From: a bacterium
GTDB lineage: Bacteria > Krumholzibacteriota > Krumholzibacteriia > JACNKJ01
Direction of reading: 5' to 3'
NCBI GenBank assembly: GCA_014382085.1
Contig: JACNKJ010000148.1
Location: forward strand, 1 to 13,947
Length of the DNA stretch: 13,947 nucleotides
Shown here piece after piece: positions 6,847 to 12,961 of the stretch (position 1 is its first letter; every line of letters starts with the position of its first letter). The notes beneath the pieces are model-generated. The model was not told the DNA's origin. It worked only from the letters and a program-made list of their open reading frames with translations, and made no database searches. The translations under genes and the position numbers were made by a program.

Positions 6847-7044
6847 TTGCGAGGCAAAGTAAAGTGGTTCGACGAAGCCAAGGGATATGGTTTCATCGAG
6901 CAGGAGTCCGGTGAGGACATTTTCGTCCACTTTTCCCAGATCCAGGGAGAGGGCTTCCGGACTCTCGGTGAGGGCCAGGAGGTCGAATTCGAAGTCAGCC
7001 AGGGACCCAAGGGCCCACTGGCCACTAATGTGACCAAGATTTAA
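6847..7044 (+). CDS. Cold-shock domain protein (CspA family)
   Basis: A 65-residue single cold-shock domain that binds single-stranded RNA/DNA and acts as an RNA chaperone. RNP1 is KGYGFI (12-17) and RNP2 is DIFVHF (24-29), preceded by the typical GKVKWFDEA. The start is taken as TTG at 6847, because AAGGGGG lies six bases upstream and the protein then begins exactly where CspA proteins do (MRGKVKWF). The same frame is open from a TTG at 6787, but those 20 residues (Cys/Pro-rich) are unlike the family. It is followed by a strong terminator and probably forms a single-gene unit. Confidence 0.95.
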   Translation: MRGKVKWFDEAKGYGFIEQESGEDIFVHFSQIQGEGFRTLGEGQEVEFEVSQGPKGPLATNVTKI

Positions 7045-7066
7045 GCTCGGCCGAATCAAGTCCTTG

Positions 7067-7094
7067 ACCCCCGCGCCCTGCGGGGGTTCTTTTT
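7067..7094 (+). terminator. Intrinsic terminator after the cold-shock gene
   Basis: ACCCCCGC (7067-7074) pairs perfectly with GCGGGGGT (7080-7087) around the loop GCCCT. A T-rich tail follows (TTCTTTTT). It lies 22 bases after the cold-shock stop and only five bases before the aminotransferase ATG. Confidence 0.92.
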
Positions 7095-7098
7095 ATGC

Positions 7099-8007
7099 AT
7101 GAAATCTCTACCATCCCCCTACATTCTCGTCGGCGATGAAATCTTCCCTCATCATGAGGCGAAGGTTTCCGCCAGCGATCGCGGTTTCCTCTACGGCGAC
7201 GGCATTTACGAAACCCTGCGCATCTACCAAGGCATTCCCTTCGAAATGGAAGAGCACCTCGGGCGTCTACGAGAATCTGCCGAAGCGCTTTACATGGTTC
7301 TTCCCTGGAGCGATGAGGAATTGGCGCGGAAAATTCAGCGCACCTTGGAAGCCAACGAGACACAAGAGGGACGCCTTCGCATTACCGTTACTCGCGGTGA
7401 AGGCGATGTGCGCGCCCGGCCCGAGGACCTGCGCAATCCAGTAATCGTGATACGTGCTCAACCCTATGAACCACCGGCGGAAGATTTTTACCTTCGCGGC
7501 GTGAGTGTGGAGATCAGCGAACGCATTCGGAATCTGCCCGATGCCCTGGACCCGGCCATCAAGAGCGGCAACCTTTTGAATAATCTGCTGGCCCGATTCG
7601 AAATGAGAAACGAAGGCACTTTCGAAACCCTGCTGCCCAATGCCCGCGGTGAGCTCACCGAAGGGTCCCTGTCCAATCTTTTCCTGGTGGATGGCAAGGG
7701 TCGCCTAGTCACTCCCTCGGCCGATAGCGGCATTTTGCTGGGCATTACTCGCAAGTGGGTCATAGATTTGGCTCGGACCAGCGGTTTGGAAGTGCTGGAA
7801 AAAGCGGTGCTTGCCGAGGAACTCTACGAGGCGCAGGAGGCATTCATTACAGCTAGCACTTTGGAAATTCTGCCAGTGACCCGAGTAGAGGATAAGCCCA
7901 TCGGTAATGGGGTCGCGGGCTCGGTGACCTTGGCTCTACTTGAAACATATCGCCAAGGTGTGCGCGACTACATTGAAAGCTTCGATTGGCCCGAAACTCA
8001 TGCCTAA
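7099..8007 (+). CDS. Fold-type IV PLP aminotransferase (BCAT/D-amino acid/ADC lyase class)
   Basis: A 302-residue class IV aminotransferase. DRGFLYGDGIYETLR (27-41) is the family N-terminal signature. PAIKSGNLLNNLLA (152-165) contains the likely PLP-binding Lys155. ELTEGSLSNLFLVD (185-198) includes the conserved Glu188 that contacts the pyridine nitrogen, and GILLGITR (211-218) gives the phosphate-binding region. The substrate cannot be fixed: the family includes branched-chain aminotransferase (IlvE), D-amino acid aminotransferase and aminodeoxychorismate lyase (PabC). SLSNLF is more like the latter two than a textbook IlvE. The ATG at 7099 gives a normal N-terminus, but the nearest GGGGG lies inside the terminator, about 12 bases upstream. 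A strong terminator follows the stop. Confidence 0.9.
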   Translation: MKSLPSPYILVGDEIFPHHEAKVSASDRGFLYGDGIYETLRIYQGIPFEMEEHLGRLRESAEALYMVLPWSDEELARKIQRTLEANETQEGRLRITVTRGEGDVRARPEDLRNPVIVIRAQPYEPPAEDFYLRGVSVEISERIRNLPDALDPAIKSGNLLNNLLARFEMRNEGTFETLLPNARGELTEGSLSNLFLVDGKGRLVTPSADSGILLGITRKWVIDLARTSGLEVLEKAVLAEELYEAQEAFITASTLEILPVTRVEDKPIGNGVAGSVTLALLETYRQGVRDYIESFDWPETHA

Positions 8008-8012
8008 AAAAA

Positions 8013-8044
8013 TGCCCCGTCCCGAAGGACAGGGCACTTTTTTT
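8013..8044. terminator. Bidirectional intrinsic terminator
   Basis: TGCCC-C-GTCC (8013-8022) pairs with GGAC-A-GGGCA (8027-8036) around a CGAA loop, with one C/A mismatch. A run of seven T follows (8038-8044) and a run of seven A precedes it (8006-8012). It can therefore end transcripts from the aminotransferase (plus) and from the lipoprotein gene (minus). Confidence 0.9.
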
Positions 8045-8086
8045 CTTTCCGAAGCGGCCGCACGGTTAATTCTCGAACCGACTAGA

Positions 8087-8527
8087 TTAGTAGTCGTTGC
8101 CCATTTCATCCTTGGGATCCGTCGTATCGGAATCAAAGGTATCGAGAAGAACTTCCACAGAACTGGAGTAACCGCTCTCGTTGCCGCTCTGGTCCAACGC
8201 GGTCACCTTATACTCAACGATCATCGGGCTGCTAGCCTCGATACGATCGTAGTAACCGGCGCTGGGAACTTCAACGAGGGACTGGAACGAGGGCTGACCA
8301 GCAGCACGATAAATCTTGTAACCGGCCAGGTCCGACTCGTGGTTTTCACGCCAAGTCAGGTGAACCGTGTTGCCCTGTACCCGCACCATAACCTTACCAG
8401 GTGTAGTTGGGGCGATCAGATCTCCCCCGGGGTCGGGTTCAATCGGAGTGGAGCTATTACCTGAACAGCCAGCCACAAAAAGGGCGGACACCGTTGCCAA
8501 GGCAATTAGCATCAGAGTCTTACGCAT
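8087..8527 (-). CDS. Lipoprotein with a fibronectin type III-like domain
   Basis: A 146-residue predicted lipoprotein. The signal peptide MRKTLMLIALATVSALFVAGC has a lipobox VAGC with Cys at position 21. A short linker rich in Ser, Pro, Asp and Gly follows, then one fibronectin-III-like beta-sandwich: VMVRVQGNTVHLTW, ESDLAGYKIYRA, and YKVTALDQSGNES near the end. The C-terminus is acidic (DTFDSDTTDPKDE). The start is ATG 8527 with AAAGGAG eight bases upstream; the frame is open to 8545 but only through a TTG. Likely on the cell envelope, possibly as an adhesion or scaffold piece; the exact role is unknown. It is convergent with the aminotransferase gene and shares its terminator. Confidence 0.88.
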   Translation of the reverse strand: MRKTLMLIALATVSALFVAGCSGNSSTPIEPDPGGDLIAPTTPGKVMVRVQGNTVHLTWRENHESDLAGYKIYRAAGQPSFQSLVEVPSAGYYDRIEASSPMIVEYKVTALDQSGNESGYSSSVEVLLDTFDSDTTDPKDEMGNDY

Positions 8528-8926
8528 TGTCCGTACTCCTTTCAAATGCTTTGAACGCGCGTCTTGCGTTTGACAGAGAAATGGCTGCGAGGAAACGGGA
8601 GGTCGAAGCTAAGTCAGCAGGTCAGGTCGTCCCCCCGCAGCCGAGCCCGAATCAGCAAGGCTGGTGCCAGAGGGTAAATGGCCTCATCGAGCCTCATAAG
8701 TCCTTGGAAAACAAGCAAGAAGGGGAGATGGTCAGAACTCAAGAACCCTTCTTGGGAAGCTTGAGAATCCGGTGGAAACGGTTTTTGGGGGCCCCAAGAG
8801 GGTCGGAAAGAAGGGGAAGAATATTCCTCTTGCCCCTTCCACTTGACAATTTTAGCTCACCTTGACTAATCTGGTCTCCGAGAAGGACTTGTGAGCAGTT
8901 CCTATTCATTGGGAAGGAGTAGGTCC
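8528..8926. other. Gene-free region between lipoprotein and HU genes
   Basis: About 400 bases without a convincing gene. One plus-strand frame is open through much of it, but it has no ribosome binding site, no family character, and starts inside the lipoprotein gene. Contents seen: the lipoprotein ribosome binding site at the left, a weak hairpin CTCAAG...CTTGAG (8738-8765), the palindrome GGGGCCCC near 8789-8796, a near-palindrome around AATATT (8821), and the HU promoter (8843-8872). The middle part is purine-rich on the plus strand. Confidence 0.6.
8843..8872 (+). promoter_or_regulatory. Sigma70-like promoter of the HU gene
   Basis: A perfect -35 TTGACA (8843-8848) is followed after 18 bases by TAATCT (8867-8872); ACTAAT at 16 bases is an alternative -10. 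The same -10 hexamer TAATCT is found before the outer-membrane protein gene. It would give a leader of about 45 bases. Confidence 0.6.
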
Positions 8927-9229
8927 ATGACGAAGGCTCAAATCGTTGAGGAAATCGTCCAAAAGACCGGCCTTACGAAAAAGGATGTTGCGGAAGCGGT
9001 GGATCAGTTTCTGAAATCCATCTCCGATGCGCTGGCCGAGGGAAAGCACTTGGAAATCAGGGGGTTCGGCACCTTTAAGGTGAAGCGCCGCAAGGCGCGC
9101 ATGGCTCGAAATCCTCGGACGGGTGATCCCGTTCCCGTACCCGAGCGTTTTGTTCCGGTGTTCAAGGTCAGTAAGGAACTGAAGGACATGGTCGCCACCG
9201 CGAATCCTGTCGCGGAAGAGGGCGAATAG
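8927..9229 (+). CDS. HU/IHF-family DNA-binding protein
   Basis: A 100-residue histone-like protein that bends DNA and shapes the nucleoid. It has the N-terminal helical dimerisation part TKAQIVEEIVQKTGLTKKDV, the conserved EIRGFGTFKVKRRKAR (43-58), the beta-arm with RNPRTG (61-66; Pro63 is the expected intercalating residue) and the closing segment VPVFKVSKELKDMV. The last ten residues form a short acidic tail (VAEEGE) beyond the normal end. The ATG at 8927 has AAGGAG seven bases upstream; the in-frame GTG at 8891 would add non-family residues. HU and IHF subunits cannot be told apart safely. It is probably a single-gene unit between its own promoter and a terminator. Confidence 0.95.
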   Translation: MTKAQIVEEIVQKTGLTKKDVAEAVDQFLKSISDALAEGKHLEIRGFGTFKVKRRKARMARNPRTGDPVPVPERFVPVFKVSKELKDMVATANPVAEEGE

Positions 9230-9269
9230 TCCCTGTAGGACCCTACGACCTTTCCTTTAGTAAAGAAGA

Positions 9270-9300
9270 AGAGCCTCCCCGGAGGGGGAGGCTCTATTTA
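9270..9300. terminator. Bidirectional terminator between HU and OMP genes
   Basis: AGAGCCTCCCC (9270-9280) pairs with GGGGAGGCTCT (9285-9295), an 11-bp perfect stem with a four-base loop. The plus-strand tail is TATTTATAT, while the minus-strand tail is T-rich (TTCTTCTTTAC). It can serve both convergent genes. Confidence 0.85.
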
Positions 9301-9319
9301 TATGGGACCCTGCCGAGTG

Positions 9320-9889
9320 TTAGTTATCCAGCAGATAGGAAAGCGAGACGCTGATGTCCAAGTTGTGGGTCAGCGTACTCTCGTTGAAAACGCTTTCGGG
9401 CTCCGGATCTTGAATCCAGGCGCCGGTCCAGCCCATATCTCCGCGAAGATAGAAGTCGCCTTTGAGGTTGCGGCGTGCGCCAAATCCCAGCTGGACGCTA
9501 TTGCTCGTGCGATAGTCCTCGGCGGTATAGCGATTAAAGCTTCCCACGCCCGTATAGAGGTGCACGAAAAAGCCGCGCATGGGCAAGAGGTCGTAGGTCA
9601 GATTCAGCTGTGTGCGAGACACGTATTCATCCGCGCCGAAGGGAAATCCTCCCATGCCGTCTTTGTTGGCCGAACGCGTATAGTGAAATTGAAGTCCCAG
9701 GTAGGGGATGAATCGCATATCCGCACGGATGCCGTAGGCCAGGGAGTTGTCGTACTCAAAGGCGCTGTCGTATTTGAGGAAGCCCACATAGGGAGCTATC
9801 TCAAGGCTGGGCATTTCCTGGAAGGCGAACGCCCCGCCTGCGGAGGCGAGGGTCAACAGAGCGGCCAAGACCGCGACATTCATCTTCAT
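9320..9889 (-). CDS. Outer-membrane beta-barrel protein
   Basis: A 189-residue exported protein. The signal peptide is residues 1-22 (MKMNVAVLAALLTLASAG then GAFA, cleaved before FQE). The rest alternates polar and hydrophobic/aromatic residues, as in small eight-stranded barrels of the OmpA-transmembrane/OMP_b-brl type: LEIAPYVGFLKYDSAF, LAYGIRADMRFIPYLGLQFHYT, QLNLTYDL, FFVHLYTGVGSF, VQLGFGARRNL, FYLRGDMGWTGAW and the final LDISVSLSYLL. The last residue is Asn rather than the common terminal Phe. The function within the barrel families (structural, lipid modification or pore) is not clear. The start has AAGGACG upstream. Confidence 0.87.
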   Translation of the reverse strand: MKMNVAVLAALLTLASAGGAFAFQEMPSLEIAPYVGFLKYDSAFEYDNSLAYGIRADMRFIPYLGLQFHYTRSANKDGMGGFPFGADEYVSRTQLNLTYDLLPMRGFFVHLYTGVGSFNRYTAEDYRTSNSVQLGFGARRNLKGDFYLRGDMGWTGAWIQDPEPESVFNESTLTHNLDISVSLSYLLDN

Positions 9890-9931
9890 GGATCGTCCTT
9901 CGGGATTCGAGTCCAGGGGCCGGGCAGGCTT

Positions 9932-9960
9932 AGATTAGGGCAGCTTGGTCGGGAAATCAA
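9932..9960 (-). promoter_or_regulatory. Sigma70-like promoter of the outer-membrane protein gene
   Basis: On the minus strand TTGATT (9955-9960) and TAATCT (9932-9937) are spaced by exactly 17 bases, about 45 bases before the start codon. The -35 matches 4 of 6 consensus bases. The -10 is identical to that proposed for the HU gene. Confidence 0.55.
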
Positions 9961-10008
9961 GTCCTGGGATCGCCTGTCCGCCATCCGCAGATGGCTGAGC
10001 AGCAACAC

Positions 10009-10037
10009 TTGTCAGTCCGCATCCGCTTCACTAGACT
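10009..10037 (+). promoter_or_regulatory. Sigma70-like promoter of nadE-rsmI
   Basis: TTGTCA (10009-10014) and TAGACT (10032-10037) are spaced by 17 bases, about 55 bases before the nadE ATG. The matches are 5 of 6 and 4 of 6. It is divergent from the outer-membrane protein promoter. Confidence 0.5.
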
Positions 10038-10092
10038 GCCAGCGGGCACGAGCAAGTCTCACACTTTGTTGAGCATTGAGGGTGGATGACAC

Positions 10093-10905
10093 ATGCCGAC
10101 AGATCCCTTCCAAAACCACGACTACTCCAAGATACGCCAAACCCTGGTTCAATTCCTCCAAGATGAGATGGAGCGAATCGGCCTGGACCGCGGGATCCTC
10201 GGCCTGTCGGGCGGGTTGGATTCGGCTCTGGTCTGTTTCCTCGCGGCGGAGGCCCTTGGACCCGATCGCGTGATCGGCGTGGCCATGCCCTACAGCAGCA
10301 GTTCACCCGAAAGCCTCGAACACGCCAAACTAGTAGCCCGGGAAACGGGCGTGGAATTTCTCGTGCGGGAAATCACCCCCATGGTGGACGCCTATTTCGC
10401 GAAACAGGTAAATGCAAGCAGCCTAAGACGCGGCAACAAAATGGCCAGAGAGCGCATGAGCGTACTCTACGACCTGTCCGCGGAAAGAAAGGCCTTGGTG
10501 CTTGGTACCAGCAACAAAAGCGAGATCTGCCTGGGCTATGGAACTGCATTTGGCGATCTGGCCTGCGCGATCAATCCAATTGGCGATCTCTTCAAGTCGG
10601 AAGTCCGGCATCTCTCGCGTCTGATGGGAGTGCCTGATGAAGTCATCGACAAGGCACCCAGCGCAGATCTCTGGGCGGGTCAGAGCGATGAGGACGAACT
10701 GGGTTTCAGCTATGAGGCGGTGGATCCTCTGCTAGGCCTGATGTTCGATCAGGGACTCACCGATTCTCAATGCGTGGAGGCCGGCTATAATAAGTCGTTT
10801 GTGCACCGAGTAAGGCAGCTGAACGAAAAATCTGAGTTCAAGCGCCGCCTGCCGGTGATCGCCAAGCTTCCGGGCCGAGAAGCTTCAAGCGGCGGGAGCG
10901 ATTAA
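10093..10905 (+). CDS. nadE: Ammonia-dependent NAD+ synthetase
   Basis: NadE adenylylates nicotinic acid adenine dinucleotide and amidates it with ammonia to NAD+. The 270-residue protein has the ATP pyrophosphatase P-loop LSGGLDSAL (38-46), the segment GTSNKSE with the following GYGTAFGDLA, and the typical KAPSADLWAGQSDEDELGF stretch that contacts substrate. No N-terminal carbon-nitrogen hydrolase (glutaminase) domain is present, so it should use free ammonia. The ATG at 10093 is preceded by GAGGGTGGA. Its stop overlaps the rsmI start (TAATG), indicating coupled translation. Confidence 0.95.
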   Translation: MPTDPFQNHDYSKIRQTLVQFLQDEMERIGLDRGILGLSGGLDSALVCFLAAEALGPDRVIGVAMPYSSSSPESLEHAKLVARETGVEFLVREITPMVDAYFAKQVNASSLRRGNKMARERMSVLYDLSAERKALVLGTSNKSEICLGYGTAFGDLACAINPIGDLFKSEVRHLSRLMGVPDEVIDKAPSADLWAGQSDEDELGFSYEAVDPLLGLMFDQGLTDSQCVEAGYNKSFVHRVRQLNEKSEFKRRLPVIAKLPGREASSGGSD

Positions 10906-11579
10906 TGGCCGGGCGACTGGTTCTCGTTCCCACACCCTTGGGCAATCTCGAAGACATCACCCTGCGGGCTCTGCGAGAACTCAAAGAGGCCGATATCGTC
11001 GCCGCCGAGGATACCCGGCATTCCGGCCGCTTGCTGGCGCATTTCGAGATCAAAGCGCCTTTTATGAGTTTCCACGAACACAATGAGGCGCGGCAGAGCG
11101 AGCGCATCGCGGGTCTACTGGATGAAGGAAAAACCGTAGCCTTGGTGAGCGATGCCGGTACGCCGGGCATCAGTGACCCCGGTTTTCGAGCTGTGCGCGC
11201 GGCGCTGGCCGGAGGGCATCAGGTGGAGGCCCTGCCGGGTCCCACGGCCCTAATTCCCGCCCTGGTGATCAGCGGACTGCCCTCGGATCGTTTTATTTTT
11301 GAGGGATTTCTTCCACGCAAACAGGGAGCGCTCCGTCGAGGCTTCGAGGCTTTGGCCGAAGAGCGCCGTACGGTCATATACTATGAGTCGCCCCATCGCA
11401 TTGGAAAGAGCACTGCATTGCTTGCTGAGCTCTATCCCCAGCGTCCCGTGGCTCTGGTTCGCGAAATCAGCAAACGCCACGAAGAGGTCATTCGCGGCAG
11501 TGCCGAGGAAGTCGCGGCGCGTCTGGCCCTGAAACCGGTGAAGGGCGAGATCGTGCTGCTGGTGGGTCCTGAATCTTGA
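10905..11579 (+). CDS. rsmI: 16S rRNA 2'-O-ribose C1402 methyltransferase RsmI, short form
   Basis: RsmI methylates the ribose of C1402 in 16S rRNA at the decoding centre, using S-adenosylmethionine. The sequence has the family motifs LVLVPTPLGNLEDITLRAL (5-23), AAEDTRHS, FHEHNE, LVSDAGTPGISDPG and the LPGPTALIPAL region, then FEGFLPRK and YYESPHR. At 224 residues it ends right after GEIVLLVGP and lacks the roughly 50-residue C-terminal extension of E. coli RsmI (286 residues), so it consists of the tetrapyrrole-methylase-fold core only. The ATG at 10905 shares a base with the nadE stop codon. Confidence 0.95.
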   Translation: MAGRLVLVPTPLGNLEDITLRALRELKEADIVAAEDTRHSGRLLAHFEIKAPFMSFHEHNEARQSERIAGLLDEGKTVALVSDAGTPGISDPGFRAVRAALAGGHQVEALPGPTALIPALVISGLPSDRFIFEGFLPRKQGALRRGFEALAEERRTVIYYESPHRIGKSTALLAELYPQRPVALVREISKRHEEVIRGSAEEVAARLALKPVKGEIVLLVGPES

Positions 11580-11625
11580 CTTCCGGTTCGGGGGCGATTA
11601 GCCTCGCGGCTTACGAGGAGGACGA

Positions 11626-12225
11626 ATGTTCAAAGATCGCGTCCAAAAATTAGGACGTCGCCCCTTGGAGCCCCTGGCTGCTTTGCTTCTGCGCATGGGC
11701 CTCACTCCCAATGCCTTGACCATGACGGGTATGGTGCTTTCAATCGGCGCGGGTTTGGCAATCATAAGAGGACGTTTGATCAGCGCAGGCTTCCTGCTGT
11801 TGGCCGGCGGCCTTTGTGACATTCTCGACGGCAGTATGGCGCGGCGCGGTGGCAGGTCTACCGTGCGTGGCGCATTTCTGGATTCCACTCTCGATCGAAT
11901 CAGCGAGATCGCTGTCTTCTTCGGTCTGATTATTTTCTATCAGGGCAATGTGGCCTTTCAAGCCTGGACCTTCCTGGCCCTCACCGGTTCGCTCATGACC
12001 AGCTATGCCCGTGCCCGCGCCGAGGGCTTGGGTCTCAGTGCCAAGGTGGGCTTGCTTGAGCGACCCGAACGCGTGATCCTACTCATTCTGGCTCTGCTGC
12101 TGAATTCCTGGACGCCCTTGGGTCGCGGCACTCTGGATTGGGTGCTCGTGCTCCTGGCCATCTTCACTTGGTTCACTACCATGCAGCGCTTGGTTCACGT
12201 GCTCATTCGCAATCATGAATCCTGA
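11626..12225 (+). CDS. CDP-alcohol phosphatidyltransferase family membrane protein
   Basis: A 199-residue multi-pass membrane enzyme with the full catalytic signature D-x2-DG-x2-AR-x8-G-x3-D-x3-D: Asp65, Asp68-Gly69, Ala72-Arg73, Gly82, Asp86 and Asp90. These enzymes transfer a phosphatidyl group from CDP-diacylglycerol to an alcohol. Hydrophobic segments are near 30-48, 52-65, 92-105, 112-125, 148-160 and 168-185. LTPNALTMTG and GAFLDSTLDR resemble phosphatidylinositol-phosphate synthases and related enzymes more than PssA, but glycerol-phosphate (PgsA) or another acceptor is possible; the substrate is unassigned. The ATG has GAGGAGG upstream. The 3' end overlaps tmk by 11 bases. Confidence 0.9.
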   Translation: MFKDRVQKLGRRPLEPLAALLLRMGLTPNALTMTGMVLSIGAGLAIIRGRLISAGFLLLAGGLCDILDGSMARRGGRSTVRGAFLDSTLDRISEIAVFFGLIIFYQGNVAFQAWTFLALTGSLMTSYARARAEGLGLSAKVGLLERPERVILLILALLLNSWTPLGRGTLDWVLVLLAIFTWFTTMQRLVHVLIRNHES

Positions 12226-12883
12226 TTCGCGCCACGCGGGGAGCGGAGTATTCATCAGCCTCGAAGGTGGCGAAGGCAGCGGCAAGAGCACCCTCATGGG
12301 GCATCTCCGGAAATTTCTGGAGAGCGAAGGCTATGAAGTCTGCGAAACCCGCGAGCCGGGGGGGCCGCCCATCGCCGAGCGCATTCGTGAAATCCTGCTG
12401 GATCCGGAATGCCGGGCCATGGACGCTCGCACGGAGCTCTTCCTGTATCTTGCCTCCAGGCGCCAGAACGTCGTGGAGGAAATTCGTCCCACGCTTAAGC
12501 AGGGTGGGGCCGTGCTCTGCGATCGCTTTTTGGACGCCAGTGTGGCCTATCAGGGCGGCGGTCGCCAGCTGGGCTTCGAACTGGTGGATCGCCTCAATGG
12601 CGTGGCCGTGGAAGACACCTTCCCCGACCTGACCCTGCTTCTGGATCTTGACCCCGGCCTGGGCCTCGCCCGAGGCCCCGGAGTTTCGGATGAGAATCGA
12701 GAGAAGGGCGATCGAATCGAGAGGGAAGGGTCCGGTTTCCATCGGCGCGTGCGCCAAGCTTATCTGGATGCCGCACAAAGGTCGCCGGAACGCTTCGTGC
12801 TTCTTGATGCAACAGAACCGGAAGAGAAGGTCGCCGAGGCCGCACTCGCCGCCCTGCGGAACCTTCTGGCGCGAAAACCGTAA
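12215..12883 (+). CDS. tmk: Thymidylate kinase
   Basis: Tmk phosphorylates dTMP to dTDP with ATP. Motifs in the 222-residue protein are the P-loop EGGEGSGKST (17-26), TREPGGPPIAERIR (dTMP-binding region; the family usually has REPGGT), LFLYLASRRQ, CDRFLDASVAYQG (the DR[YF] motif) and a LID region DRIEREGSGFHRRVRQAYL with several Arg residues. The P-loop lacks the Arg of eukaryotic type I enzymes, so the LID arginines should act, as in bacterial type II. The first ten residues are a little longer than usual; the ATG at 12215 lies within the end of the upstream lipid gene, which implies coupled expression. Confidence 0.94.
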   Translation: MNPDSRHAGSGVFISLEGGEGSGKSTLMGHLRKFLESEGYEVCETREPGGPPIAERIREILLDPECRAMDARTELFLYLASRRQNVVEEIRPTLKQGGAVLCDRFLDASVAYQGGGRQLGFELVDRLNGVAVEDTFPDLTLLLDLDPGLGLARGPGVSDENREKGDRIEREGSGFHRRVRQAYLDAAQRSPERFVLLDATEPEEKVAEAALAALRNLLARKP

Positions 12884-12895
12884 TCCGCCATATCC

Positions 12896-12924
12896 TTGCC
12901 GGGACCGCTGCGCTTGTCTATCAT
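12896..12924 (+). promoter_or_regulatory. Sigma70-like promoter of the S41 protease gene
   Basis: TTGCCG (12896-12901) and TATCAT (12919-12924) are spaced by 17 bases, just after the tmk stop and about 40 bases before the protease ATG. The -10 matches 5 of 6 consensus bases. No terminator is visible between tmk and this site, so readthrough is also possible. Confidence 0.5.
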
Positions 12925-12961
12925 TCCAGCCAGCTTTCAGCAAAATCGACCGGAGATTCCC

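Noticed and set aside
8618..8645. CAGGTCAGGTC followed by GCAGCC, similar to the core of 4.5S SRP RNA.
   Set aside because: The GGAA loop and the symmetric-loop sequence between the two pieces are replaced by CGTCCCCCC, and no flanking helix is seen; chance match.
8407..8865. A 152-codon plus-strand open frame across the lipoprotein 5' end and the gene-free stretch.
   Set aside because: No ribosome binding site, composition unlike the neighbours, antisense overlap with a well-supported lipoprotein and with its ribosome binding site.
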